Shown here piece after piece: positions 17,586 through 26,553 of a stretch of 64,000 nucleotides of DNA. Source of the stretch: Candidatus Acidulodesulfobacterium acidiphilum (lineage in GTDB: Bacteria; SZUA-79; Acidulodesulfobacterales; Acidulodesulfobacteraceae). The notes beneath the pieces were generated by a model that was not told the origin of the DNA, ran no database searches, and saw only the letters and a list, made by a program, of their open reading frames with translations. The translations under genes were made by a program, and so were the position numbers. How positions within the stretch are numbered: the first letter of the stretch is position 1; each line of letters begins with the position of its first letter. The stretch lies in the NCBI GenBank assembly GCA_008534395.1, contig SHMQ01000001.1:170255-234254 (forward strand), given 5' to 3'.

Positions 17586-18005
17586 ATGCCTTTAGATTTA
17601 AGTAGTTTGCAAAAAGCGGTTAATTCTTTAGAAAGGGCTATTAAAGTCGCCGATAGGGTTATCAAAGATAGAGTTAATACGGATGAAGAAGAAGTTATAC
17701 GCGCAGGGGTTATCCAAAATTTTGAATTTACTTATGAGCTTTGCTGGAAGTTTATGAAAAGATGGCTTGAAATAAATATAGGCGGAGCTAATTTAGACGG
17801 GGCTACCAGGAGGGAACTTTTCCGCGAGGCATATAAAAGCGGGCTCATTGAAGATGTAGATAATTGGATGGAGTATCACGGAGCACGAAACGAAACATCC
17901 CATACATATGGTGATGATAAAGCAGAAGATGTATTTGAAGTTGCAAAAACCTTTTTAAAAGATGCAAAACAGCTATTTTTAATCTTAGAAGAAAAAAATG
18001 ATTGA
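17586..18005 (+). CDS. HI0074-type nucleotidyltransferase substrate-binding (HEPN-like) protein
   Basis: 139 residues of all-helical HI0074 type: LQKAVNSLERAIKV, AGVIQNFEFTYELCWKFMKRWLE, RRELFREAYKSGLIEDVDNWMEYHGARNETSHTY, with the R-x3-SHTY form of the HEPN motif (R, then TSHTY). These proteins pair with small MNT nucleotidyltransferases (HI0073) as a toxin-antitoxin-like module. Its partner is the N-terminal domain of the next gene, which overlaps it by 8 bases. The pair often sits between hsdM and hsdS. Confidence 0.88.
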   Translation: MPLDLSSLQKAVNSLERAIKVADRVIKDRVNTDEEEVIRAGVIQNFEFTYELCWKFMKRWLEINIGGANLDGATRRELFREAYKSGLIEDVDNWMEYHGARNETSHTYGDDKAEDVFEVAKTFLKDAKQLFLILEEKND

Positions 18006-19119
18006 TGTTGCAAAACACGAATTAAAAACTATTCTTGATATATTAAATAAGCATGTGAATGAGTGCGAGGTTAGAGCTTTTGGCTCAAGGGTTACATGGA
18101 CGAATAAGGATAGTTCAGATTTAGATTTAGTTGTAGTTTGCGATAAGAAATTAGAAAGAGGTCGAATAGGAAAACTCAGGGAAGCATTTGAAGAATCTTC
18201 TCTTCCTTTCACTGTTGATGTTATGGACTGGCATGGTATAACTGAGGAGTTTCAAAAAAATATAGAAAAGTCTTATTATGTTTTAAAAAAAGCATATGAA
18301 AAAACAAATAATGTTTGGCAATATTATAAAGTATCGGATTTTGCCGATGTTATGAGCGGGGGTACGCCAAAAACCGAAATTCCGGAATATTGGAATGGAA
18401 ATATTCCCTGGATAACACCCAAAGATCTTTCTAATTATAATGCCCGTGAAATTTCGCGCGGAGAAAGGAATATTTCTCTTGAAGGTCTAAAAAATAGCAG
18501 CGCAAGGCTTTTACCTCCACGTACAGTTTTATTGACAAGCAGAGCGCCTGTAGGTTATCTTGCTATTGCTAAAAACGAACTTACTACTAATCAGGGCTTT
18601 AAGAACCTTATCGTTAAAAATGGTTTCTCGCCTGAATTTATTTATTATCTTCTACTAAACAATGTAGATTATCTTAAATTACAAGCGTCCGGCTCTACAT
18701 TTCAGGAACTTACCGCAAGCACATTAAGGAATTTGGAATTTCTATTGCCGGAATATGCAATACAAGAAGAAATTGCTATAATTTTAGGAAATATTGACGA
18801 CAAAATAGAACTTCTGCGGGAGCAGAATAAAACACTGGAAGCTATAGCGCAGGCAATCTATAAGCGGTGGTTCGTTGATTTCGAGTTTCCCATAGAAGAC
18901 GAAACCTCTAATTCAATTTTTGAAAAAATGATTATTAATTTACAACAAATCCAAACCCTATCCGCTCTTCGGGACTCCCTTCTTCCCAAACTTATGTCCG
19001 GCAAAATAAGGGTGCCGGCTAAAAATGAAGCGGAAACTACCCTTTCAGACGGAGCTCGCCATTCATCCTTAACAGAAGAGGGGACGAAAAGTGAAAATCC
19101 TCAAACGGAGGGTGAATAG
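17998..19119 (+). CDS. hsdS: Fusion of an MNT-type nucleotidyltransferase with a half-size HsdS specificity subunit
   Basis: Residues 1-100 form an HI0073-like nucleotidyltransferase (G29-S30 in AFGSRVTWTNKDSSDLDLVVV, Asp41 and Asp43 for metal). From about 103 the protein continues without a stop as HsdS: VWQYYKVSDFADVMSGGTPKTE, a single target-recognition domain, a central coiled coil (ILGNIDDKIELLREQNKTLEAIAQAIYKRWFVDFEFP) and the C-terminal LRDSLLPKLMSGKIRV. A normal HsdS has two TRDs and about 400 residues; this has one. The MNT and hsdS genes are usually separate neighbours, so the fusion may be native or a stop-codon loss. Confidence 0.87.
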   Translation: MIDVAKHELKTILDILNKHVNECEVRAFGSRVTWTNKDSSDLDLVVVCDKKLERGRIGKLREAFEESSLPFTVDVMDWHGITEEFQKNIEKSYYVLKKAYEKTNNVWQYYKVSDFADVMSGGTPKTEIPEYWNGNIPWITPKDLSNYNAREISRGERNISLEGLKNSSARLLPPRTVLLTSRAPVGYLAIAKNELTTNQGFKNLIVKNGFSPEFIYYLLLNNVDYLKLQASGSTFQELTASTLRNLEFLLPEYAIQEEIAIILGNIDDKIELLREQNKTLEAIAQAIYKRWFVDFEFPIEDETSNSIFEKMIINLQQIQTLSALRDSLLPKLMSGKIRVPAKNEAETTLSDGARHSSLTEEGTKSENPQTEGE

Positions 19120-19123
19120 CTCG

Positions 19124-19270
19124 GAAAGAGAAAACATAATCGTTATAGCAAAAATTGCAACAGTTCAAAATGAAGGTAATCGAATAGTAACACGAGAAAT
19201 AGAATCTTATAATTTAGATGTTATTTTATCGGTTATTGCAATGTGCAAAAAATGCACATTGCAAATATAA
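19124..19270 (+). pseudogene. RhuM fragment
   Basis: An open stretch without a start encodes ATVQNEGNRIVTREIESYNL and a following DVILSV, which aligns with ETVQKEGDRKIVRKIEYYNL of the rhuM gene at 16988 (about 70 percent at the DNA level). It is cut after DVILSV, where a perfect palindrome begins. This is a second, independent remnant of a rhuM gene in the same island. Confidence 0.7.
19236..19264. terminator. Perfect 12-bp palindrome, terminator- or operator-like
   Basis: TTGCAATGTGCA and its exact complement TGCACATTGCAA flank an AAAAA loop. The T run that a strong intrinsic terminator needs is missing on the plus strand, and the core TTGCA resembles the twin palindromes at 12956-13023. 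It ends the hsd operon and precedes the type ISP-like gene. Confidence 0.5.
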
Positions 19271-19379
19271 TAAAGGCAGATAAAGCGTTTTATTATTTTA
19301 AAAAAATTGTTAATATAATACGGATATATTAAATAAAATTAATTAAATAATTAATCAATAAATTAATACGGAGCGTTTA

Positions 19380-20084
19380 ATGTCCATAAAAACCGTTTTA
19401 AATAATTTAAGAGCCGAATATACTAATATAAGAGATTTGGGTACGGCTTTTGAAAAATTAACGCTAAATTTTTTAAAGACGGATAATATATATAAAACTT
19501 TATATAAAAATGTATGGATGTTTAAAGATTTTGTTATATCCCATCCCGAATATGGTTTAAAAGAAAATGACACCGGCGTTGACCTTGTAGCAGAATTTAG
19601 GGAAGGAGATGAAAGATTTTGCGCTATACAGTGCAAGGTTTACGAAGAAGGACATAAATTAGTCAAAGAAGATATTGATTCTTTTTTCACTGCATCCGGT
19701 AAAAAAATTTTTACCGACAGGTTATTGGTAGTTACCACGAACAGTATAAGCGATAACGTAAGCGACTCTCTTAGTGAACAGGCCGTTCCCGTCAGCCTGA
19801 TAACTTTGGACGATCTGGAAAACAGTTCTATCGATTGGCTGCAATTTGATATAAACAAAATTGAAAATCTTGAAGTAAAGCCCAAAAAAACGATAAGGCC
19901 GCATCAGAAAGAAGCTTTGGAAAAAACCGTCGAATATTTTAAATATCATGACAGGGGAAAGCTTATTATGGCTTGCGGTACCGGAAAGACCTATACTTCG
20001 CTTAAAATAGCCGAAGCTATAACGCAAGGTAACGCCAACATACTGTTTTTAGTGCCGTCGATATCGCTTTATCGCAAACCTTAA
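19380..20084 (+). CDS. Type ISP-like restriction-modification enzyme, 5' part before a frameshift
   Basis: 234 codons encode an Mrr-like PD-(D/E)xK nuclease domain (GVDLVAEF followed by FCAIQCKVY, giving D, E and QxK) and the start of an SF2 helicase (IRPHQKEALEKTVEYF and Walker A MACGTGKTYTSL). The frame then reads VPSISLYRKP-stop. In the +1 frame from 20069 the sequence continues as LSQTLKEW, the expected family text after VPSISL. Loss of one T in the run CTTT(T)A at 20067-20071 explains the break. The nuclease and the motor are separated from the rest of the protein. Confidence 0.85.
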   Translation: MSIKTVLNNLRAEYTNIRDLGTAFEKLTLNFLKTDNIYKTLYKNVWMFKDFVISHPEYGLKENDTGVDLVAEFREGDERFCAIQCKVYEEGHKLVKEDIDSFFTASGKKIFTDRLLVVTTNSISDNVSDSLSEQAVPVSLITLDDLENSSIDWLQFDINKIENLEVKPKKTIRPHQKEALEKTVEYFKYHDRGKLIMACGTGKTYTSLKIAEAITQGNANILFLVPSISLYRKP

Positions 20085-20404
20085 AAGAATGGAATTATGA
20101 AGCCGAAAATCAGATAAATTCATATGCGGTATGCTCCGACGTTAAAATAGGCAAAGACGAGGATTTAAGACTGCATGAACTTTCTTTCCCCGCTACTACA
20201 AATGCCGATAAATTATTAGAAAATTTTCAAAACGGCAACAACATAAAAAGCAGAACCGTAATTTTTTCGACATATCAATCGCTTGACGTAATTCAAGATG
20301 CGCAGTCTAAAGGACTGCCTGGGTTCGATTTCGTAATATGCGATGAAGCCCATAGGACTACGGGAGTTATTAAGGGTCCGATAAAAGACGATTCTAACTT
20401 CGTC

Positions 20405-23400
20405 ATGATACACGACAACGACAAGATTAAAGCTAAAAAGCGGATGTATATGACGGCAACCCCAAGAATTTATACTTCAAACGTTAAAAATACTGCTAAG
20501 AAAAAAGACATAGTGCTTTGTTCTATGGACGACGATTCTGAAATATACGGGGAAACTATATATAAATTAAGTTTTTCCAAAGCGGTAGAACTTGGACTAT
20601 TATCCGATTATCAGGTTATGGTTTATATGGTGGCGCAAGATTTTATAAACGAAGATATGCAGTCGGAACTTGCGAGAAAAGACAATACTCTAAACTTAGG
20701 CGATTTGTCTAAATTAACCGGCTGTTACAACGGGTTATCCAAAAAAAGCATAGACGATTCCAATCTATTTATCGATACAAATCCTATGAAAAGAGCCGTT
20801 ATGTTTGCCGGCAAAATAGAAATTTCTAAAAAAATAGCCAAAGAATTTAGGAAAATAACGCAGAATTTAGGCGATTTAAAATGTGAAGCAGAGCATATAG
20901 ACGGTACTACGAATATTATAGAAAGAAATAATCGCATAGACTGGCTGAAAGAACCGATTCCGGAGGGCGAATGCAGAATATTATCGAACGCAAGATGTTT
21001 GTCGGAAGGCGTCGATATTCCGGCGCTAGATGCCGTAATATTTTTAAATCCTAAAGATTCCGAAATAGATATTATTCAGGCGGTCGGAAGAGCTATGAGG
21101 AAATCTGAAGGAAAAAAATTCGGATATATTATATTGCCGGTAGCCATACCAGTTAACAAGGCGCCGGAGGATGTTTTAAAAGACAGCAATTATAATATAG
21201 TTTGGAATACGCTCGAAAGCCTGCGCGCCCACGACGATAAAATGGACAGGGAAATAAACCAATTAAAATACAACGGAGAAAGCGACAGGATACATATAAT
21301 AGGAACCGGCGTAAGTATTCCGAAGGAACAGCTTAATTTCGACTTTCCGGAAGATAAAATAAAGATGTGGAAAGACGCCATAAGAGTAAAAATAGTCGAA
21401 AAATGCGGCGATAAGGAATATTTATTAAATTGGACGAAAGATATAATAGACATAATGAACGTCCATATCGCAAGAATAAACGAAATTTTAAAACAGAACG
21501 CAAACGACAGGAAAGAATTCGATGTTTTCTTGGAAGAATTAAGACAGAATATAAGTCCCGTAATATCCGAAGAAGACGCTATTATTATGCTATCCCAGCA
21601 TCTTATTACAAAACCTGTTTTCGAAACATTATTCGATTCCGACTTTGTAAAAAGAAACCCTATTTCTCTTGCTATGGATAAAATAATAAACTTGTTGGAC
21701 GAAAAAGGGCTTAAAAACGAAACCAAGAAATTGGAGCGGTTTTATGAATCGGTTAAAAATAAAGTAAGCGCGATTAAAAATCCGGAAGACAAACAAAAGG
21801 TAATAATAGAACTTTACGACAACTTCTTTTCTCTCGCAAATCCAAAATCGTCGGATAAATACGGCATAGTATATACTCCGGTAGAAATAGTGGACTTTAT
21901 AGTTAACAGCGTAGAGCATGTTTTAAACGAAGAATTCGCTACAAAGCTTGAAAACGAAAACGTCCATATATTAGACCCTTTTACAGGAACCGGCACTTTT
22001 ATTACGAGACTGCTTCATAACGGCATAATCGGTCCAGATAAATTAGAAAATAAGTATAAAAATGAACTGCATGCAAACGACATTATGCTTCTTGCGTATT
22101 ACATAGCAGCCGTTAATATAGAAGAAACCTACAAAAATATAGCAGGAAAATACGAACCTTTTACGGGTATAGTTTTAACCGATACTTTTCAGATGCTTGA
22201 AGACGAATATAAGTCGCAAGAACAACAAATAACTATATCCGCTACCGACGAAGAAATATTTTATCCGCTAAAAAGAAACAGTAAAAGAGCGTTAAAACAA
22301 AAACAGCAAGATATCAGGGTTATTATAGGCAATCCTCCATATTCGGCAAATCAAGGAAATGCTAATGAGAACAATAAAAACGATAAATATCCCAAGTTGG
22401 ACGAAAAAATAATAAACACGTACGTTAAAAATTCTATTGCCCAGAATAAACAAAGTCTTCACGATTCATATATACGGGCTTTTAGGTGGGCGACGGACAG
22501 AATTAAAGATAAAGGGGTAATATGCTATATCAGCAATAATTCTTATATTAACGGCAAAGCTCTTGACGGTTTTCGCAAAAGCCTTTTAGACGAATTTACT
22601 GCCGTTTATTGTTTTAACCTAAAAGGCAATTTCAGGGCTTATAACGCCGAAGAAGGCGAAAACGTTTTCGGAAACAGATGCGGAACCGGAGTAGCTATAA
22701 CCTTACTCGTAAAAAACCCCGATAAAGCAAAAAATAATAAAATATTCTATTATGAAATACCTGAAAAATTAAAAACTAACGAAAAATTGAATTATATTTC
22801 TTATACAAAAGATATAACCCATATAAAATGGCAGGAAATTATTCCCAACGAATCCCATGACTGGATTAAAAAAAGAAATCCAGTATTTTCGGAATTTATT
22901 CCTATGGGCGATAAAACAGGATTAGAAAGTGAAACGATATTTAAAATTTACTCCGGAGGCTTAAAAACCCAGAGAGATTCATGGTGCTATAACTTTTCAA
23001 AAGAAAAACTTCAAAACAACATAAAATCTATGATTGAGTTTTATAACGGCGAAGTCGACAGATATAGCAATGCGGTCAATATTCAGGAAAATATAGATAG
23101 TTTCGTCAACAACGACCCGACTAAAATAAGCTGGTCGGATGGACTTAAAAATAAATTAAAAAATAAAAAAAAGTTAGAGTTTAATAGTCAAGATATAATT
23201 ACTGCCGTTCATAGACCGTTTTGCAAACAATGGCTTTATTATAACAGAGATTTAAATGAAAGAGTTTACCAAATTCCAAAAATATTTCCGGATAAAAATT
23301 CGGATAATTTATTGATTTTAACAAGCGACTTTGAAAATAATGGTAACTTTGTTAATATAACAAATTTAATTCCAGATTTACATAAGCATGTTCAATCCTT

Positions 23401-24706
23401 TCCCCTTTACTACTACGAAAAAACCGATGATGAAAATAATGAAAATAGTTCGCATCCAGGTTTATTTAATTCGGAACCGCAACAGGATAAGACTCAATAC
23501 ACTAAAAAAGACAACATTTCCGATGAATTTTTAAAAGAAATACAAGATAAATACCATGACGCAGGCATAAATAAGGAGGATATTTTTTATTATATATACG
23601 GCATATTGCATAACGAAGATTATAAAAAGACGTTTGCAAACGATTTGACTAAAATGCTGCCGCGCATTCCGTTTATCTCCGAGTTTAAGGACATAAGCAA
23701 ATACGGCAGGGAATTGGCAAATTTGCATATTAATTACGAAAATATTGAACCGTATCCCGTTAAGGAAATAATATCGGAAAATGCCAAAAATTTAACGGAA
23801 AAAGAACTTTACCACGTAGAAAAAATGAAATTCGGCAAAAAAGGAAAGGATAAAGATAAAACGACGATAATATATAACGATTACATAACCTTATCCAATA
23901 TACCTTTGGAATCCTACGATTATATCGTTAACGGCAAATCGGCCATAGAATGGATAATGAACAGATATCAGGTAAACACCGATAAAAACAGTCTTATAAA
24001 AAACGACCCAAATTTATATCTTGAAGAAATTAACGATTACAAATATATCGTCAACCTTATAAAAAGAATAATTAATTTAAGCATAAAATCTCTTGATATA
24101 ATAAAGGAAATTTCAAAATATAAGATAGTCGAATCAGAATCTGCGGCTGAAAGCCCAATAAAATACGATGATAATGCGAAAAAGTCTAACGTAATCGATT
24201 TCCCTGCAAAGTTTGACGTAATACCCGACGACGATGTTCCCGAAGAGCAGAAATTCGTCGAATATCTTCCAGTGTATTCTTTGGAAGCCGCCGCTTCAAA
24301 GTTTAGCGCAGAACAGTACATCGAGCGGCTCGGCTGGAAAAACGTTAATAATTTAAATTATTTTCATAAATTATATCCCGATATGTTTATAGCGAAAGTC
24401 GTCGGCAAATCCATGGAGCCGACCATACCTGACGGCAGTTATTGCATATTCCGCTATGAACCGCAAGGTTCGCGCGAAGGCAAAGTAGTGATTGCGGAAA
24501 TGATGCATGAGTTAGACCCAGAAACGAATCAAAAATTTACGGTAAAAAGATATCATAGCGAAAAAGAATATTCTGAAGAAGACGGAAATTGGTTGCATAC
24601 AAGAATTATTCTTTCTCCGGATAATAAAGACTTTGAAAACATCATATTGGAAAACGCTTCCGAAAACAAATATAAAATAGTGGCGGAGTTTATTTCCGTC
24701 ATATAA
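20405..24706 (+). CDS. Type ISP-like restriction-modification enzyme, main part with C-terminal S24 domain
   Basis: 1433 codons from the first available ATG; the homologous frame is open from 20069 and carries VIFSTYQSL and the DEAH box (CDEAHRT). Next come helicase motifs (MTATPR, VGRAMRKSEGKKFGYIILPV), an N6-adenine methyltransferase (motif I DPFTGTGTFITR near 21975, NPPYSANQ near 22330) and a target-recognition region. Joined with the 5' part the protein would have about 1775 residues; LlaGI-type enzymes have about 1570. The surplus is an S24/LexA-like domain: VGKSMEPTIPDGSYCIF, Ser codon 24410-24412, Lys codon 24545-24547. The frameshift probably abolishes restriction, although the methylase frame is intact. 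Confidence 0.88.
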   Translation: MIHDNDKIKAKKRMYMTATPRIYTSNVKNTAKKKDIVLCSMDDDSEIYGETIYKLSFSKAVELGLLSDYQVMVYMVAQDFINEDMQSELARKDNTLNLGDLSKLTGCYNGLSKKSIDDSNLFIDTNPMKRAVMFAGKIEISKKIAKEFRKITQNLGDLKCEAEHIDGTTNIIERNNRIDWLKEPIPEGECRILSNARCLSEGVDIPALDAVIFLNPKDSEIDIIQAVGRAMRKSEGKKFGYIILPVAIPVNKAPEDVLKDSNYNIVWNTLESLRAHDDKMDREINQLKYNGESDRIHIIGTGVSIPKEQLNFDFPEDKIKMWKDAIRVKIVEKCGDKEYLLNWTKDIIDIMNVHIARINEILKQNANDRKEFDVFLEELRQNISPVISEEDAIIMLSQHLITKPVFETLFDSDFVKRNPISLAMDKIINLLDEKGLKNETKKLERFYESVKNKVSAIKNPEDKQKVIIELYDNFFSLANPKSSDKYGIVYTPVEIVDFIVNSVEHVLNEEFATKLENENVHILDPFTGTGTFITRLLHNGIIGPDKLENKYKNELHANDIMLLAYYIAAVNIEETYKNIAGKYEPFTGIVLTDTFQMLEDEYKSQEQQITISATDEEIFYPLKRNSKRALKQKQQDIRVIIGNPPYSANQGNANENNKNDKYPKLDEKIINTYVKNSIAQNKQSLHDSYIRAFRWATDRIKDKGVICYISNNSYINGKALDGFRKSLLDEFTAVYCFNLKGNFRAYNAEEGENVFGNRCGTGVAITLLVKNPDKAKNNKIFYYEIPEKLKTNEKLNYISYTKDITHIKWQEIIPNESHDWIKKRNPVFSEFIPMGDKTGLESETIFKIYSGGLKTQRDSWCYNFSKEKLQNNIKSMIEFYNGEVDRYSNAVNIQENIDSFVNNDPTKISWSDGLKNKLKNKKKLEFNSQDIITAVHRPFCKQWLYYNRDLNERVYQIPKIFPDKNSDNLLILTSDFENNGNFVNITNLIPDLHKHVQSFPLYYYEKTDDENNENSSHPGLFNSEPQQDKTQYTKKDNISDEFLKEIQDKYHDAGINKEDIFYYIYGILHNEDYKKTFANDLTKMLPRIPFISEFKDISKYGRELANLHINYENIEPYPVKEIISENAKNLTEKELYHVEKMKFGKKGKDKDKTTIIYNDYITLSNIPLESYDYIVNGKSAIEWIMNRYQVNTDKNSLIKNDPNLYLEEINDYKYIVNLIKRIINLSIKSLDIIKEISKYKIVESESAAESPIKYDDNAKKSNVIDFPAKFDVIPDDDVPEEQKFVEYLPVYSLEAAASKFSAEQYIERLGWKNVNNLNYFHKLYPDMFIAKVVGKSMEPTIPDGSYCIFRYEPQGSREGKVVIAEMMHELDPETNQKFTVKRYHSEKEYSEEDGNWLHTRIILSPDNKDFENIILENASENKYKIVAEFISVI

Positions 24707-24856
24707 TAAGCGATATTTATAAATTAAATTCAAAAACTAAATAATGAAAATAATTATTTTAGTTTTATAATTTATCAATATGATATATAATAAATTATAA
24801 TATACATCATGTTAGTAAATTATAAATGATTAAATTCATAAAAAGAGGAATTTTAA

Positions 24857-25102
24857 ATGAGAAGAACCCAAATATATTTAGACGATGAAATATACGAAAT
24901 TTTAAAGAAAGAAAGTTTGATTTTAGGTAAAAGTACATCTCAAATAATAAGAGAAAACCCCAAAAAAAACCTGGTAAATAAAAGCGATAAAATATCAAAC
25001 GCCATAGACGGTTCTAAAGGCGCGTGGAAAGACAAACCCGATTTTAAAATTAACTATTTTATTAGAAAATTAAGAAAGGGAAATAGAATTGATAATTTTT
25101 GA
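24857..25102 (+). CDS. vapB: VapB-like ribbon-helix-helix antitoxin
   Basis: 81 residues beginning MRRTQIYLDDEIYEILKKES, a typical ribbon-helix-helix DNA-binding start, followed by a disordered toxin-binding tail. It overlaps the PIN toxin gene by 14 bases, the standard antitoxin-first arrangement, and would repress its own promoter. The RBS AAGAGGA lies about 8 bases before the ATG. Confidence 0.85.
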   Translation: MRRTQIYLDDEIYEILKKESLILGKSTSQIIRENPKKNLVNKSDKISNAIDGSKGAWKDKPDFKINYFIRKLRKGNRIDNF

Positions 25103-25418
25103 TACGGACATTATCATTTGGATATTAAGAGGTAAAGAAACAATAGTGACTGACGCAAAACGCTTATCCGAAGAAACATCAGGCAAAATATATATAACGC
25201 CCATTCAGGTTGCGGAGGTTTATTCGGGAATGACGGACAAAGAGGAAAGAAAAACCCGTAAACTTATAGAAAGTTTTTATTTTTTAGATATAAATAAACG
25301 AATAGGCGAATTGGCTGGTATATATATAAATAAATATAGAAAGTCCCATCAAATAGAGCTTGCAGATGCAATCATAGGAGCTTCGGCAAAAAATTACAAT
25401 TTAAATTATACACATTAA
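25089..25418 (+). CDS. vapC: VapC-like PIN-domain toxin, C-terminus frameshifted
   Basis: 109 residues of PIN domain: IIFDTDIIIWILRG with Asp5, a Glu in IQVAEVYSG, and the third acidic centre in LADAIIGASAKNYNL. PIN toxins cleave specific RNAs. The frame ends at NLNYTH, short of the last strand. In the next frame the sequence reads LYTLNKKHYPMLSKDDLISA (25406-25468), the expected C-terminus. A one-base change at about 25400-25408 has therefore truncated the protein. The loss of the last strand and the fourth acidic region may have inactivated the toxin. Confidence 0.82.
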   Translation: MIIFDTDIIIWILRGKETIVTDAKRLSEETSGKIYITPIQVAEVYSGMTDKEERKTRKLIESFYFLDINKRIGELAGIYINKYRKSHQIELADAIIGASAKNYNLNYTH

Positions 25419-25437
25419 ATAAAAAGCACTACCCCAT

Positions 25438-25473
25438 GCTTAGCAAAGACGATTTAATCAGTGCTTAGCAAAG
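25438..25473. repeat. Short direct repeat TGCTTAGCAAAG
   Basis: TGCTTAGCAAAG occurs at 25438-25449 and 25462-25473, 24 bases apart, across the former end of vapC. The spacing is in frame, so it could be a slippage product or a chance repeat of the coding sequence. Confidence 0.4.
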
Positions 25474-25492
25474 TGACTGTTAAACCATTTCT

Positions 25493-25906
25493 TTAAAAGA
25501 TACGCTTAAACAATCCTTTCTTTGCCGGTTTTATTACGGGCTTGTAAGATTCCAGATTCGCTATGTCTTCAGGTTTTTCCTTTGAAACGATAATCCAGGG
25601 CGGCGGCGTCGTTAAAGAACAGCCGCCTCCCGACATTCTCGGATGGTAGATTTTTATTATAGACGGTTCGTCTTTTGTGTGGACGTAAAACCATCCGCAA
25701 ATCTTATCAAGATTTTTTATTTCGTCCATTCTTTCCTTTAAAAATCCGGCTGCCGCTCCGGCGTCCATTTCGCCCTTCTCGTCGTCCGTCTGGGTATAGA
25801 CGTAATGCCATTGCGAGCCGGAATTTTTAACGTCTTCTATAAGTTTTTCGACGGCCTCCCACTGCAAAAGGCCCGAAAAAGCCACGGTGTCTGCTTTATA
25901 AGGCAT
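25493..25906 (-). CDS. Conserved hypothetical protein
   Basis: 137 residues, no recognised domain and no signal peptide. The centre is rich in aromatic residues (WHYVYTQTDD, CGWFYVHTKD) with a Gly-Pro stretch (RMSGGGCSLTTPPPWIIVSKEKPEDI) and a basic, amphipathic C-terminus (KPAKKGLFKRIF), which could touch a membrane. The start is well supported by AAGGAGGGGG just upstream. It lies opposite to vapBC and alone, so its role is unknown. Confidence 0.7.
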   Translation of the reverse strand: MPYKADTVAFSGLLQWEAVEKLIEDVKNSGSQWHYVYTQTDDEKGEMDAGAAAGFLKERMDEIKNLDKICGWFYVHTKDEPSIIKIYHPRMSGGGCSLTTPPPWIIVSKEKPEDIANLESYKPVIKPAKKGLFKRIF

Positions 25907-26156
25907 ATTCCCCCTCCTTTTTATTTTTCTACATTATCATTATTTAAAATATTGAACATGCAGTTAATTTTTTTAAATGATTATAATTCCTTATGTTATC
26001 TTCACTAAAAAATTATAACATAAAATTAAATATAAAATTTTTTTTATATGATATAATTATAATAAAAAAAGGACTTATAAGGCAATTATAAATATAAAAA
26101 TTCGATTAAGTAATTATATATGTAAAATTAAATTTAAAAAATAAATAATAAAAATA

Positions 26157-26489
26157 ATGAGAAAAATTAATTTTTTAAAAAAAATAGACGCGTGGCAGTT
26201 GGGAATATTCGTAGTAGTTATAAGTTTATTTTCGGTAATATTATCTTTAATTCTTTTATTCATGGATTATAAGCATCCGAATTTGTGGGAGGCGCGCGGC
26301 GAAGTCAGCGCTTCGCTTACTTCTTCCCTTGCGGTGCTTGCAGCCGTCATAGCTATATTTATAGGTTTGAGGGTGCAGTCGAGCGAACACAAATCTACAG
26401 AAGACATAAAAACAGATTTAATAGAAATTAACGGACTCCTTAATAATTTGATTTCTATTTTTACGGTTATTAAAGCCAATCAATTATAA
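26157..26489 (+). CDS. Membrane protein, 5' part of a frameshifted gene
   Basis: 110 residues with two membrane helices (about 14-38 and 58-78) around a short loop, then the start of a soluble region (EHKSTEDIKTDLIEINGLLNNLISIF). The frame stops at 26487. In the +1 frame the sequence continues without a stop as NYNSEAKIIKSLDLSPLKDTLNRFLISS into the next gene, so the two are one gene broken near 26470-26485. I do not recognise the family. Confidence 0.7.
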   Translation: MRKINFLKKIDAWQLGIFVVVISLFSVILSLILLFMDYKHPNLWEARGEVSASLTSSLAVLAAVIAIFIGLRVQSSEHKSTEDIKTDLIEINGLLNNLISIFTVIKANQL

Positions 26490-26553
26490 TTCCGAAGCAA
26501 AAATTATAAAAAGCTTAGATCTTTCGCCGCTTAAAGATACTTTAAACAGATTT

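Noticed and set aside
15428..24706. Complete type I restriction system
   Set aside because: hsdM and a half hsdS are present, but the large helicase has its own methylase and nuclease and is type ISP-like, not HsdR. No HsdR is in the window.
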